From positions 1,612,001-1,676,000 of the forward strand of contig NC_017737.1 of the NCBI RefSeq assembly GCF_000259255.1: DNA of 64,000 nt, given 5' to 3'. The DNA comes from Helicobacter cetorum MIT 00-7128 (GTDB lineage: Bacteria > Campylobacterota > Campylobacteria > Campylobacterales > Helicobacteraceae). The notes beneath the pieces are model-generated. The model ran no database searches and was not told the DNA's origin. It worked only from the letters and a program-made list of their open reading frames with translations. The translations under genes and the position numbers were made by a program. Positions 39,281-49,141 of the stretch are shown here, piece by piece (position 1 is the first letter of the stretch; every line of letters begins with the position of its first letter).

Positions 39281-41209
39281 TTAACTAATCAAACTTCCTG
39301 CTGTTTTTTCACTCATGGGGCTAATTAAAGCTAATCCGTTACTATCTCGCACAGCTAGTATCATGCCTTCACTTATTTCGCCCATAAGTTTTGCTGGTTT
39401 TAGATTCGCCACAACACACACCATTTGACCTATCAAATTTGTTGGCTCATAATCTAGGGCGATTCCTGAAATAATCTGTCTCAAACGATTTTCGCCTAAA
39501 TCTACTTTTAAGCGTAATAATTTATTGGATTTTTCAATTTTTTGAGCCTCTTTAACTAGCCCTACTTTAATCTCTACTTTTTTAAAATCATCAATACTGA
39601 TATAACTCTCTGTTGCTTGCTTTTCTTGAATTTTTTCTGGCTCTTTTTCTTCAACTCTCTCTATTTTAGAAAATAAAGGCTCAGTGTCTTTGAGGATAAT
39701 ATCTTGCAACTCTTTAGACTTAAAAAAGCGTTCGTAATTTTTGGGCGAAATTTCTACATTAAAGGCACTAGCTAACTTAGTAGCGCTCTTTGGCATAAAC
39801 GCATAAAGTAAAAAGCTAGATTCTAAAAGCACATTAGCAATCAAGCTGAGCAAGGCTTCTAATTTTCCTAATTCATGATTTTTATATAAAACCCATGGTT
39901 CTTCTCTAGCAATAAGTTTGTTTAAAAAATCATAAACTCTAAATAGTTCTTCTAAAGCTTTATGCAATTGCATTTTTGGCACGAAAAGATTAGCGTTATC
40001 TAAAATTTGATGCGCATTCTCCAATTCTTTAGAATAATAAGTGGTGATTTTTTCAGCTTTCAAGGAATGATTAAAGTGGTATTTTTTAGCCATGCCCAGC
40101 AAACGATTTAATAAATTACCCAAATCGTTATTTAAATTCGCATTAATTCTTTCTGTTAGCGCCTTTATAGAAAAATCCCCATCTTGTCCAAAAGGCACTT
40201 CACGCAATAAAAAATAGCGTAATTCTTCTACCCCATATTCTGTAGCGAGTTTTTGAGCGTCTAAGACATTTCCCAAGCTCTTACTCATTTTCACGCCTTC
40301 TATTGTCCACCACCCATGCACACAGAGCTCTTTAAAAAGTGGCAAACCTAAGCTCATTAAAAAGGCTGGCCAATAAATCGCATGAAAACGCAAAATATCC
40401 TTACCTACAATATGTCTTGCATGCTCAAAATGCACCATTTTGTCTTCTAAGGCATTCAAATAGCCTAACGCACTCACATAGTTTAATAAAGCGTCTAACC
40501 AAACATACACCACATGCTTTTTATCATTATTGTTTTTTGCATTTAAATTTTTAGGTATAGGAATGCCCCACTCAAAACTTGTGCGTGTGATAGACAAGTC
40601 TAGTAGGCCTTGTTCAATAAAGGCTATCACTTCATTTTTACGATAGGTAGGCAAAATCACTTCAGGGTTTTTAGCATAAAAATCCAATAAAGGTTTTTGA
40701 TACGCACTCAACCTAAAAAAATAGCTCTCTTCTTCTAAAAGCGTGGTCTCTCTTAAACAATCTAGACATAAAACCTTATCATCTTTACTATCTGTTTTGG
40801 ACGCTGTGCAATAACTCTCACAGCTCACACAATAATGCCCCGTATAAGTGCCTTTATAAATATCCCCTTTTTTAAGCATGATTTCAAAGGCATTTTGCAC
40901 GCAAACTTGATGCTCGCTATCTGTGGTGCGGATAAAATAATCATAATCTAAATTAAAAAAATCCCATTGATTTTTAAAAATCGCACTAATGCTATCGGCA
41001 TAAGCTTTAGGGCTTTGATTTCTTAATTTCGCACTTTGCTCAATTTTTTGCCCATGCTCATCAGTGCCGGTTAAAAAAAAGGCGTTCTCGCCCTTTAAGG
41101 TATAGTATTTTTTAAGGGTATCTGCAATGAAAGTCGTATAAGCATGACCGATATGGGGAACATCATTCACATAATAAATAGGGGTAGTAATTAGAGTTTT
41201 TTGCATCAT
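39281..41209 (-). CDS. metG: methionyl-tRNA synthetase
   Basis: 642 residues, class I. The HIGH motif is PHIGHAYTT (about 18-26), the KMSKS motif is VKMSKSLGNVL (about 307-317), and a zinc-type knot is CVSCESYCTASKTDSKDDKV followed by LCLDCLR (about 127-155). A C-terminal Trbp111-like tRNA-binding domain begins near residue 540 (IDDFKKVEIKVGLVKEAQKI) and is typical of dimeric MetRS. It charges tRNA-Met in the cytoplasm. The start is ATG at 41209 with a second ATG one codon later. It heads the leftward run through speA. Confidence 0.97.
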   Translation of the reverse strand: MMQKTLITTPIYYVNDVPHIGHAYTTFIADTLKKYYTLKGENAFFLTGTDEHGQKIEQSAKLRNQSPKAYADSISAIFKNQWDFFNLDYDYFIRTTDSEHQVCVQNAFEIMLKKGDIYKGTYTGHYCVSCESYCTASKTDSKDDKVLCLDCLRETTLLEEESYFFRLSAYQKPLLDFYAKNPEVILPTYRKNEVIAFIEQGLLDLSITRTSFEWGIPIPKNLNAKNNNDKKHVVYVWLDALLNYVSALGYLNALEDKMVHFEHARHIVGKDILRFHAIYWPAFLMSLGLPLFKELCVHGWWTIEGVKMSKSLGNVLDAQKLATEYGVEELRYFLLREVPFGQDGDFSIKALTERINANLNNDLGNLLNRLLGMAKKYHFNHSLKAEKITTYYSKELENAHQILDNANLFVPKMQLHKALEELFRVYDFLNKLIAREEPWVLYKNHELGKLEALLSLIANVLLESSFLLYAFMPKSATKLASAFNVEISPKNYERFFKSKELQDIILKDTEPLFSKIERVEEKEPEKIQEKQATESYISIDDFKKVEIKVGLVKEAQKIEKSNKLLRLKVDLGENRLRQIISGIALDYEPTNLIGQMVCVVANLKPAKLMGEISEGMILAVRDSNGLALISPMSEKTAGSLIS

Positions 41210-41409
41210 TTAGTGTAGCTTTGCCTTGTTCTTTGAAATCAAACTTCTTATAATTTGCTTAATTTTAACATGCTTTTGAAAATAAATTACATGCAATTAA
41301 TTATCATAGGTTAAATTTACGCTTATCAGTAGAGTGTTTTTCACATAAAAATTCATTATAATTAAGACACTGATTGATAAAACAAGAATTAAAATTAAGG
41401 AATATACAA

Positions 41410-42579
41410 ATGATTTCAAAATTTTTGCTCAAAAATATGTTTAAACAATGGAAAAATGGCGATTATCAAGTGATATTTTGGGACAATAGTGTTTATAGAA
41501 ATGGCGAGCATTCTCCTAAATTCACCCTTAAAATCAATCGCCCCTTAAAATTTAGCGATATTAAAAAGGACATGTCTTTAACCATTGCTGAAGCTTATAT
41601 GGACGGCGTGATTGATATTGAAGGTTCAATGGATGAAGTGATGTATTCATTATATTTGCAAACCAAGTATGAGCATTTGCATAAACATGATAACGCTAGA
41701 CCTATCCAAAAGCCTATCAAAGAAAGCTCCAATATTTCTAAGCATTATGATTTAGGGAATGATTTTTATTCTATTTGGCTAGATGAGACTTTGAGCTATT
41801 CATGCGCTTATTTTAAAAAGGACGATGACACCCTTTATACAGCCCAACTCCAAAAGCTAGACCACACTCTAAAAAAGCTCCATTTAAAAGAAGGCGAAAA
41901 ACTCCTTGATATAGGCTGTGGCTGGGGCTATCTCTCTATCAAAGCCGCCAAAGAATATGGGGCTGAAGTTATGGGAATTACTATCTCTAATGAGCAATAC
42001 AAACAAGCTAACAAACGGGTTCAAGAGCTAGGTTTAGAAGATAAAGTAACGATAAAATTGATGAATTACCAAGATTTAGATGGCAGAATGTATCGCTTTG
42101 ATAAAGTGGTGAGTGTGGGCATGTTTGAGCATGTAGGCAAGGATAACTTACCCTTTTATTTCAAAAAGGTTAAAGAAGTTTTAAAAACCGGTGGCATGTT
42201 TTTACTCCACTCTATTTTATGCTGTTTTGAAGGCAAGACTAACGCATGGGTGGATAAATACATCTTTCCGGGTGGGTATTTACCTTCGTTAAGAGAAGTG
42301 ATGAGCATAATGAGTGAGTGCGATTTTCATTTGCTTATGGCTGAAAGTTTGCGGATCCATTACGCTAAGACCTTAGATATTTGGCAAGAAAATTTTATGC
42401 AACATTTAGACAAGGTCAAAAAGCTCGGTTATGATGAACGCTTTATTCGCATGTGGGACTTGTATTTAAGAACTTGTGCATCAGCGTTTAGGGTAGGAAG
42501 CGTGGATTTATTCCAACTGCTATTAACTAACAGCGTGGATAACACCTTGCCTTTAACCAAAGAATACATCTATCAATAA
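41410..42579 (+). CDS. cfa: cyclopropane-fatty-acyl-phospholipid synthase
   Basis: 389 residues from ATG at 41410, which follows TTAAGGAATATACAA; a longer TTG-initiated frame starts 36 bp upstream but lacks a ribosome site and the family N-terminus. The SAM-binding motif is LLDIGCGWGYLSIKAAKEYG (about 170-189). The catalytic region includes FDKVVSVGMFEHVGKDN and YIFPGGYLPSLREV. Cfa adds methylene from SAM across lipid cis double bonds in the inner membrane, stabilising it in acid. Matches HP0416. Its end overlaps the convergent mscS-type gene by 7 bp. Confidence 0.96.
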   Translation: MISKFLLKNMFKQWKNGDYQVIFWDNSVYRNGEHSPKFTLKINRPLKFSDIKKDMSLTIAEAYMDGVIDIEGSMDEVMYSLYLQTKYEHLHKHDNARPIQKPIKESSNISKHYDLGNDFYSIWLDETLSYSCAYFKKDDDTLYTAQLQKLDHTLKKLHLKEGEKLLDIGCGWGYLSIKAAKEYGAEVMGITISNEQYKQANKRVQELGLEDKVTIKLMNYQDLDGRMYRFDKVVSVGMFEHVGKDNLPFYFKKVKEVLKTGGMFLLHSILCCFEGKTNAWVDKYIFPGGYLPSLREVMSIMSECDFHLLMAESLRIHYAKTLDIWQENFMQHLDKVKKLGYDERFIRMWDLYLRTCASAFRVGSVDLFQLLLTNSVDNTLPLTKEYIYQ

Positions 42580-44456
42580 GCCTTAGACCCTTTTTTTAGG
42601 GTAATCTCTGGCAAACTCTCCACATACAAACTCTGCGAAGGAAAAGCAAAGCTTAGGCGGTGCTTTTCTACAATTTCCATGATTTTTAACATCACATCTT
42701 CTTTGACTTCTAGCCACTCCCCCCAAACAACCGTTTTAGAAAAGCAATACACCAAAATATTGATAGAACTAGGTGCAAATTCATCTAAAAAGACAAATAA
42801 ATTGCTCTTATACCCTAAAAAGTCATTAATTGAAACAATATCTTTTTTAAACATGTAGCGATAATCACTCACATTCTGCAAAGCACTATCCTTAGCATTA
42901 GCAATTTTTGGGTGCTCTTCTAGCATCCCTCTAATATCTTTCACACAAAGCTCTAAAGCGCTTTGACTAGAATTATAGGCTAAGCCTATTTGCATTTTAA
43001 TGCGTCTTCCCACCTTACGCCTACTCCAATTTCTAATGGATTTTCCGGCTAACTCAGAATTTGGCACAAATAAAAGAGCGTTATCAAAAGCTCTAATAGT
43101 AGTGCGTCTTAATCCCATTTCTACCACGGTGCCTTCCACTTCGCCACACACAATCCAATCCCCCTGAGAAAACGAATTGTCTAAGAGTAAGATTACAGAG
43201 GCAAAGAAATTTGCCAAAACATCTTTAACCGCTAAAGCGACCGCTAAGCCACCAATTCCTAAAGACGCAATAATGGCTGAAATATTAAACCCTAGTTGTT
43301 TTAAAATCGCTAAAAGCGCAACAATAAAAATCAAAAAATACACAATTTTTAAAATCAAGTTGATAACTTCTTTTCTAAAATTATGCGTGCTTTTTGTAGC
43401 GATATTCGTTACTAATGCTGTCCCATAGCCTTTAAAGAGCGCCATTACTAACCATGCTAAGAGCATGATATACACCACGCCCACCCACATAGAAATCTTA
43501 TGCGGTGATGTATTAGGGTAATAAAAAATATCTAATGAGACATCGCAACTAAAAATCAATAAAAAAATAGAAACCGGCGAAATAATATTGTTTTGCACAT
43601 TTAAATGCATTTCTTTATTTTGGCGCATAAGCTCAAAAATAAAATCTAGCATTCTGGCTAAAAGAATGGTAATCAAACGCCTTAGCCCTAACAACAACAC
43701 CAAAATCGTTAATGAAAGCACGATTTTACTCACCTGCAAGCTATGGCTTGTAAAAGGCAAGAGACTACTGATTTTATTCAGCACAAAATCCATATTCACT
43801 TCCATAATCAAGTTTTTAGGAAGCACTTCTTTGGGATGATTTTTAATATAACGCAAGACTTCTGTATAGGTAGCTAGTCTTAATTGATACTTGCTAAAAA
43901 GCTCTTCTAATTCATGCGTTTTAATGCTGTCTAAATTCTTAGGCAAGGCATAGAGCTTGAATTGTCCCAAGCGTAAGATAAAAGCATTACTGATACTCTC
44001 TACATCTTTTTCTTCACTAAAAACATCAATATTACTTCTAATTTTTTCTATAAATTGATATAAAATTTCATCAATCAATAACGAATCTAGGGCTAATCTA
44101 TCTTTAATGAAAGTGTAAAAATCATCGCCCTTAATGCTTTGGGCTAAACGCTTTTTGATTTTTTCTTGCTCCTTTAAATTAAGCCTAATATCAATGCCAA
44201 TCTTATCTCTTTCATTCAATACTTTAGAAGTCAAGCTTTTAATCAAATCATTCTTTTGGTCGTTGTATAGAGAGATTTCAGCACTCTTTTCTGGATCTTT
44301 TTTGTAAGTTTCAATCACTTGATTAAGTTGGTTGATTTGATTAAAAATCAAAAACAAATCAATCGTATCTACCTCATGGTCTTTTTCTTGTTTTTCAAGT
44401 GCCACTAAGGGATTTGCCAATAGCAATAAAACCAATAACCACCATAACAACCGCAT
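42573..44456 (-). CDS. mechanosensitive channel, MscS family
   Basis: 627 residues, with an N-terminal signal-like helix (about 1-20) and a long helical periplasmic domain up to about 240. Several transmembrane segments follow (about 240-420) and then the MscS core: pore helix GFNISAIIASLGIGGLAVAL, KDVLANFFASVILLLDNSFS, then the beta domain QGDWIVCGEVEGTVVEMGLR and TTIRAFDNALLFVPNS. These channels open under hypo-osmotic membrane tension. It matches HP0415. The start ATG at 44456 follows an AAGGAG site. Its C-terminal codons overlap the end of cfa tail to tail. Confidence 0.93.
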   Translation of the reverse strand: MRLLWWLLVLLLLANPLVALEKQEKDHEVDTIDLFLIFNQINQLNQVIETYKKDPEKSAEISLYNDQKNDLIKSLTSKVLNERDKIGIDIRLNLKEQEKIKKRLAQSIKGDDFYTFIKDRLALDSLLIDEILYQFIEKIRSNIDVFSEEKDVESISNAFILRLGQFKLYALPKNLDSIKTHELEELFSKYQLRLATYTEVLRYIKNHPKEVLPKNLIMEVNMDFVLNKISSLLPFTSHSLQVSKIVLSLTILVLLLGLRRLITILLARMLDFIFELMRQNKEMHLNVQNNIISPVSIFLLIFSCDVSLDIFYYPNTSPHKISMWVGVVYIMLLAWLVMALFKGYGTALVTNIATKSTHNFRKEVINLILKIVYFLIFIVALLAILKQLGFNISAIIASLGIGGLAVALAVKDVLANFFASVILLLDNSFSQGDWIVCGEVEGTVVEMGLRRTTIRAFDNALLFVPNSELAGKSIRNWSRRKVGRRIKMQIGLAYNSSQSALELCVKDIRGMLEEHPKIANAKDSALQNVSDYRYMFKKDIVSINDFLGYKSNLFVFLDEFAPSSINILVYCFSKTVVWGEWLEVKEDVMLKIMEIVEKHRLSFAFPSQSLYVESLPEITLKKGSKAY

Positions 44457-44476
44457 TAAAACTCCTTAGAATACTT

Positions 44477-44584
44477 CTAAAAATTATACACCAAACAAAG
44501 CTTGTAATACACTTGCAACGCCATATTATTATCAAACCTCATCATAGAATATTGCATACTGATTTGACCTAAAACTAGAGAAAT
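44477..44584 (-). pseudogene. C-terminal fragment of an outer-membrane beta-barrel protein
   Basis: A 35-residue open stretch ends QVYYKLCLVYNF and a stop. Alternating hydrophobic residues and a terminal aromatic Phe are the mark of the last strand of Helicobacter outer-membrane proteins. Upstream it is cut by a stop at 44585-44587. It is most likely the remnant of a deleted Hof/Hop-type gene. Confidence 0.4.
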
Positions 44585-44639
44585 TTAACTAGCCATTTTT
44601 GCTTCCACATTCCTTAAACCACAATGTGAGTTTTTTAAC

Positions 44640-45791
44640 TTATTTCTTATTAAGCATTTTAATAATGATAGTAAATAATATCCCCTCAAGGATAGCTGAG
44701 ATTAATAACGCATAATAAGTATTTTGTGAAATAGCTTGCGCTCTTAAACCCACTGCAGCTGTGGTTACTAGAAAGGTTAGAGGCATAGACGCTCCTAGTG
44801 CGAATGAAAGCGTGTAAGTAGTATTTGCAAAATAATTCTTCCATACTAGCATAGAGGTAATTAAGTGCGAACCTATCATTACTAATACAATTAAAATTCC
44901 TTGAAGAATCAAATAAGGCTTTGAAAATACAAGCCCTAAGTCTAAGGTTGAACCCACATGAATAAAAAACAAAGGCACAAAAAAACCAAAACCTATATCA
45001 TTAAGCTTATGAAACAACTCAGACTTATGGGCAAAAAAAGTAGAAACAATAAGTCCTGCTAAAAATGCTCCCAAAACCATTTCAATTTTAAGCCATACCA
45101 CAATAGCCACCAATGAGAAAAACAGCATTAAAGAAAAACGCATATCTTGGTTAAACTGATTGTTTTTAGGCATAACAAAAAGCCTTAAATTAGGAAACCA
45201 CCAAAAAAGTGTTTTACACACTTGAAAGGCAATGACAATAAGCAATAAAAATGCTAAAAGAATCCCCAAGTCTTTATATAAATCCATACCCAAGTCATGT
45301 GAATAAGCTCCATCTACAACCACCAAACAAATAATGCTTAGTAATTCCCCTATAACACCAACTTTTAACACCAAATCAAGCCATGCTACTTCTTTATCAT
45401 AGTCTTTTACTAGAGTCATAATCATACCCAAACTAATAATGGGGAAAATCACAATAAAAATAGGCTCTAATTTAAAGCTCCAAGTGATTAAAAATGAAAG
45501 CGTATAGACAATTAAAAAATACGATAAAATGCGCTTTAAGAGTGATGTTCCAAGCTTTTTGAATAAATAAATTTCTACTTCTAACCCACACAAAAACATC
45601 AAAAATAAAAATCCAATTTCTGACATCATCTCAAAGCCCTTAGTATGCTTAACTAAACCTATATATGAGCCAATAGCCCCAAATATAATTTCTACAACGC
45701 TTATAGGCAAGCGCAACATACTCGCCACATAGGGCGCTATCACAATTAAAAGGGTAATAATGGCAAAAACTAAAAATTCTGCATTCATCAA
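44640..45791 (-). CDS. napA: Na+/H+ or K+/H+ antiporter, CPA2 (NapA/KefB) family
   Basis: 383 residues, 11-12 transmembrane segments. Typical CPA2 features are the inverted repeat of hydrophobic helices, LPISVVEIIFGAIGSYIGLV (about 28-47), GFLFLMFLCGLEVEIYLFK (about 60-78) and the second-half FFVPLFFIHVGSTLDLGLVF (about 270-289). The usual C-terminal TrkA-N domain is missing, as in HP1183. It exchanges cations for protons at the inner membrane. Its ATG overlaps the purN stop by 4 bp (ATGA), so it is last in a three-gene operon. Confidence 0.9.
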   Translation of the reverse strand: MMNAEFLVFAIITLLIVIAPYVASMLRLPISVVEIIFGAIGSYIGLVKHTKGFEMMSEIGFLFLMFLCGLEVEIYLFKKLGTSLLKRILSYFLIVYTLSFLITWSFKLEPIFIVIFPIISLGMIMTLVKDYDKEVAWLDLVLKVGVIGELLSIICLVVVDGAYSHDLGMDLYKDLGILLAFLLLIVIAFQVCKTLFWWFPNLRLFVMPKNNQFNQDMRFSLMLFFSLVAIVVWLKIEMVLGAFLAGLIVSTFFAHKSELFHKLNDIGFGFFVPLFFIHVGSTLDLGLVFSKPYLILQGILIVLVMIGSHLITSMLVWKNYFANTTYTLSFALGASMPLTFLVTTAAVGLRAQAISQNTYYALLISAILEGILFTIIIKMLNKK

Positions 45792-46375
45792 TGTAATCCT
45801 AAAACCTTTAACACTGCTTGAGTATAAACTCTATGCTCTATAGCATGCACTTTTGTTTTAAAGCTCTCTAAAGTTTGAAAAGCGCTTTTTTCAAAGCTCT
45901 CTTGCAAGATAATTTTTCCACTATCTAGCTCTTTACTCACATAATGCACACTCACACCTGCATAGCATTCAGCCCCCTTAAAACTACGCTCTAAAGCATG
46001 CAATCCTTTATAGAGAGGCAAAAGCGAGGGGTGAATATTCAAACAAGTTTTTGCTTGCAAAAAATATTCACTTAATATGCGCATAAACCCAGCTAGAATA
46101 ACCAAATCACAAGCATAAGGCTCTAGGAGTTTTAAAAGCGCCTTTTCGTAATCTAAGCGTGAGGCAAAATAATTATGCTCTAATACTTGATAAGGCAATC
46201 CTAAAGCCTTGCAACGCTTTAAACCATATGCCTTAGCATTATTACTTATACACATGCTAATTTGCACCTTGATACGATTATTATAGGCGTCTTTGAAATA
46301 TTGGTTGTGTAGGTTATTGGCTAAAGCCTCTAAATTGCTCCCATTATTGCTAAACAACACTACAAGGGATTTCAT
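45788..46375 (-). CDS. purN: phosphoribosylglycinamide formyltransferase
   Basis: 195 residues. PurN formylates GAR using 10-formyl-THF in de novo purine synthesis. Motifs are VVLFSNNGSNLEALA (about 5-19), the folate/active-site block ILAGFMRILSEYF (about 94-106), LNIHPSLLPLYKGLHALERS (about 113-132, with the Asn-x-His pair) and SVHYVSKELDSGKIILQ (catalytic Asp near 151). It overlaps both neighbours by 4 bp (ATGA), so it is tightly coupled between a MATE exporter and an antiporter, an odd pairing. H. pylori is generally regarded as lacking full de novo purine synthesis, so the in vivo role is uncertain. Confidence 0.88.
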   Translation of the reverse strand: MKSLVVLFSNNGSNLEALANNLHNQYFKDAYNNRIKVQISMCISNNAKAYGLKRCKALGLPYQVLEHNYFASRLDYEKALLKLLEPYACDLVILAGFMRILSEYFLQAKTCLNIHPSLLPLYKGLHALERSFKGAECYAGVSVHYVSKELDSGKIILQESFEKSAFQTLESFKTKVHAIEHRVYTQAVLKVLGLH

Positions 46376-47790
46376 TTTTTAGCGCCATTGATGAGGCTTT
46401 GTTCCCTATAAGTGGTAAAAACCCCTTTTTTGATTTCATAATAAGTTACGCCCATTGCGCTTAAAAATGCTAAAAATTGTGCGATAGGATAAGTTGCCCA
46501 AATCCCCTTGATACCATAAAAATGGCTCATTAATGGCAATAAAACAACAATAAATATAAGCGTATGTGAAAGCGTGATAATAAACGAACTTCTAGTGCAT
46601 TGGATTGATTGGAAAAATACCGCACACAAAATACTCATACCCAAAAAGATATAGCCTAAATAATAGACATTCATCGCTTGTTTGGTCTCTTGGATAAAGT
46701 CTAAATCTTGCTCATTGGCTTGTAAATACATTTTGATTAAAAATTCATCTAAGAAATAATAAATCCCATAAAGCACAACCCCCACCAAAAACGCTACTTT
46801 CAATCCAAAAAGAAAGACTCCTTTCACACGCTCTAAATTCCTTGCCCCATAGCTAAAACTTGCAATAGGTTGAATGCCTTGTGAGATAGAAAAAAGGGTT
46901 GTCCAAAAAATAATCGCATTATACATAATAATGCCATACATGCTTAAAAACCGCTCGCCCGCAGTATGCATAATAGTAGCATTAAAGATTAAAATCATTA
47001 GCGCAAAGCTTAATTCTGCAGTGCTTTGAGGCACGCCACTTTTAGCTGAAGAAATAACAGCTGGAAAAGAAAAACGCTTAATAAAACTTAATTGCCCTTT
47101 TTTAAACAAGAAATGTTGCATTAAGACTAAAAAGCCCACTCCATGCCCTATAATGGTAGCATAAGCGCTACCTTGAACCCCCACTTCTAAGACAAAGATA
47201 AATAAGTAGTTAAAAAATACATTAGTAAGCGAGCCTATAAGCATAGCTACCATAGCTAAAATAGGGCGCTTATCATTTACAACAAACACATCAGCTAAAG
47301 GGTGCAACACCATAAAAACAGCCCCCATTAGAATGATTTCAATATAGCGTGAAGACATTGCCAACAAAGCATCATTACTCCCAAAAAGTCGTGCGATAGT
47401 CTCACTAAAGGGGAGTAATGCCATGCTTAAAATAAAGGTGCTAAGCGCAACAAAATAAAACACACTACTAAAAACAAGCTTAGCTCTATGTGTTTTACCC
47501 CTACCTAAAAAATACCCCACAATGCTTGCTGCTCCAAAACCAAAGAGCAATTCATACGCTACCAAAGAGGGAAAAATTGGCCATGCAATATTAACCGCAG
47601 CAATCGCCTCTTTGCCTAATTTCTTACCCACAAACATGCCATCTATCATAGAATAAGTAGATAGAGAAATCATAGAAAAAGCTAAGGGAATGAAATAATA
47701 AAAAAACAATTTTCTAATAGAATCTTTGTGTAAGTCAATTTTTGCTTTAAGCATTGAATAAGCGCCTATCCTTTTAAAAACTTTTTCCAT
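46372..47790 (-). CDS. MATE-family multidrug/Na+ efflux protein
   Basis: 472 residues from the first ATG; a start 12 codons in (47754, MLKAKIDLHKDS) agrees better with H. pylori HP1184, but neither has a clear ribosome site. There are 12 transmembrane segments in two halves, with MATE signatures IPLAFSMISLSTYSMIDGMF, VGKKLGKEAIAAVNIAWPIF, GFGAASIVGYFLGRG in the first half and GVPQSTAELSFALMILIF, QGIQPIASFSYGARN in the second. It exports organic cations or drugs using ion gradients. It is first in an operon with purN and napA (4-bp overlap). Confidence 0.9.
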   Translation of the reverse strand: MEKVFKRIGAYSMLKAKIDLHKDSIRKLFFYYFIPLAFSMISLSTYSMIDGMFVGKKLGKEAIAAVNIAWPIFPSLVAYELLFGFGAASIVGYFLGRGKTHRAKLVFSSVFYFVALSTFILSMALLPFSETIARLFGSNDALLAMSSRYIEIILMGAVFMVLHPLADVFVVNDKRPILAMVAMLIGSLTNVFFNYLFIFVLEVGVQGSAYATIIGHGVGFLVLMQHFLFKKGQLSFIKRFSFPAVISSAKSGVPQSTAELSFALMILIFNATIMHTAGERFLSMYGIIMYNAIIFWTTLFSISQGIQPIASFSYGARNLERVKGVFLFGLKVAFLVGVVLYGIYYFLDEFLIKMYLQANEQDLDFIQETKQAMNVYYLGYIFLGMSILCAVFFQSIQCTRSSFIITLSHTLIFIVVLLPLMSHFYGIKGIWATYPIAQFLAFLSAMGVTYYEIKKGVFTTYREQSLINGAKK

Positions 47791-48101
47791 AAGTTGTGTT
47801 ATTGTAACGAATTTAGACCTATTTTAAATCTAACAACACCATTCTTTGAAAGATTTTTGAAAAATATTTTTAAAATATCTTTATTATTTTTTTAATTAAA
47901 TAATATGTTTAACTACTAAAAACATTTTAAAAACTTCAAAAGATTAAAAAGAAAAGTTATTATGGTGATTTTTATATTACTATCTTACACATTTTAAATT
48001 AAAACCATTTAACTTGTATCAAATAAGAATTTTAATTATCATTCATATTCTTTCAAATGCTAGAATACTAGCGTATTTAAAATTTAAAACTAAGAGGATA
48101 A
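47791..48101 (+). promoter_or_regulatory. divergent promoter region upstream of carbonic anhydrase
   Basis: A very AT-rich 311-bp spacer. A candidate extended -10 (TGCTAGAAT, about 48058-48066) lies 35 bp before the carbonic anhydrase start, preceded by TTTTAATTATCATTCATATT, which loosely resembles a Fur-type box. The boxes are read by eye and unverified. In H. pylori I recall a sugar-efflux gene (HP1185) at this place; none is present here. Confidence 0.35.
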
Positions 48102-48872
48102 ATGATGAAAATGAATCAAAAATTTTGTTCAGTAGTTGCCTTGACTCTTCTAAGTGTTTCTGCGCTCTTTGGCGATGCCAAATGGGATTATAAAAAAGAT
48201 GGCGCTAGAGGTGCTGAAAACTGGGATAAATTGCATAAAAATTTTGAAGTTTGCGGAAATGGAAAAAGCCAATCTCCTATCAATATTGAGCATTATTATC
48301 AAACTGAAGATAAGGGTAATTTGAAGTTCCACTATGGTGTTTCTAAGCCCTCCAAAGTAGCTTATACTAACCACACTTTAAAAATAGGCTTTAACTCACA
48401 TACAAACAATATAAAATATCGTAATCACACTTATATATTAGACAATGTGCATTTTCATACACCTATGGAATTTCTTATCAATGGCAAAACGCAACCCTTA
48501 AGTGCGCATTTTGTGCATAAAGATGAGCAAGGGCGCTTGTTAGTAGTAGCGATTGGTTTTCAAGTGGGGCATGAAAACGCTTTCTTAAAACCAATCTTAG
48601 AAGTAGCTAAAACTAAAAACATCAAAAAAGCCAAACCAATTGCCCTTTATGCGTTCTTAGAAAAGCAAATTAGCTACTTTCATTTCAATGGTTCTTTGAC
48701 TGCACCCCCTTGCACTGAAGGTGTAGCATGGTTTGTTATAGAGCATCCTTTAGAGCTTTCTAGCTCACAGCTTGCTGAGATTAAAAAACACATGAAAGAT
48801 TCACCCAACCAACGCCCTACTCAACCTGACTATAACACCGTGATTATTAGAAGTTCTACCCAAACTCGCTAA
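48102..48872 (+). CDS. alpha-type carbonic anhydrase, periplasmic
   Basis: 256 residues. An N-terminal signal peptide ([18 protein letters not shown], cleavage after ~residue 24) directs export. The zinc histidines are in [10 protein letters not shown] and the following AHFVHKD, with the substrate-pocket motifs [10 protein letters not shown] and [20 protein letters not shown]. It interconverts CO2 and bicarbonate in the periplasm and works with urease in acid acclimation in H. pylori (HP1186). Two start codons (MMKMNQ) are close; the first follows AGAGGATAA. The frame is complete and monocistronic, with a hairpin downstream. Confidence 0.95.
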   Translation: MMKMNQKFCSVVALTLLSVSALFGDAKWDYKKDGARGAENWDKLHKNFEVCGNGKSQSPINIEHYYQTEDKGNLKFHYGVSKPSKVAYTNHTLKIGFNSHTNNIKYRNHTYILDNVHFHTPMEFLINGKTQPLSAHFVHKDEQGRLLVVAIGFQVGHENAFLKPILEVAKTKNIKKAKPIALYAFLEKQISYFHFNGSLTAPPCTEGVAWFVIEHPLELSSSQLAEIKKHMKDSPNQRPTQPDYNTVIIRSSTQTR

Positions 48873-48906
48873 AAACACCCAACAATCATTGCATCTTGCA
48901 TTTGTG

Positions 48907-48931
48907 GTAGTCGCTCTTAAATGAGCGCTAC
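48907..48931 (+). terminator. hairpin downstream of carbonic anhydrase
   Basis: GTAGTCGCTC-TTAAAT-GAGCGCTAC forms a 9-bp stem with one bulged base, 35 bp after the stop codon. No U-run follows directly, so termination is likely but not certain. Confidence 0.45.
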
Positions 48932-49119
48932 TTAAATACTATCACACCTTAATAAAAGAGTTTCAAGCAAGCCTATTTAAAATTTTTATTAAGGGCATGT
49001 TTTAATTGTCCTTATGCTTTAGACTAGCAAAAATATTTCTTGCTTTATTTTTGAAAATTTTAGTTTTCTTTTTAGTTGCATTTAGTTTAATAAGATTAAT
49101 TTTTAAAAAAAATTTTAGT

Positions 49120-49125
49120 TATAAT
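49120..49125 (+). promoter_or_regulatory. -10 box (TATAAT) for the candidate toxin mRNA
   Basis: A perfect TATAAT, with an AT-rich upstream region typical of Helicobacter promoters. It predicts a transcript start at about 49131-49133, exactly where the 5' hairpin arm CTAGGGAAGTT begins. Confidence 0.6.
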
Positions 49126-49141
49126 TTCAGTCTAGGGAAGT

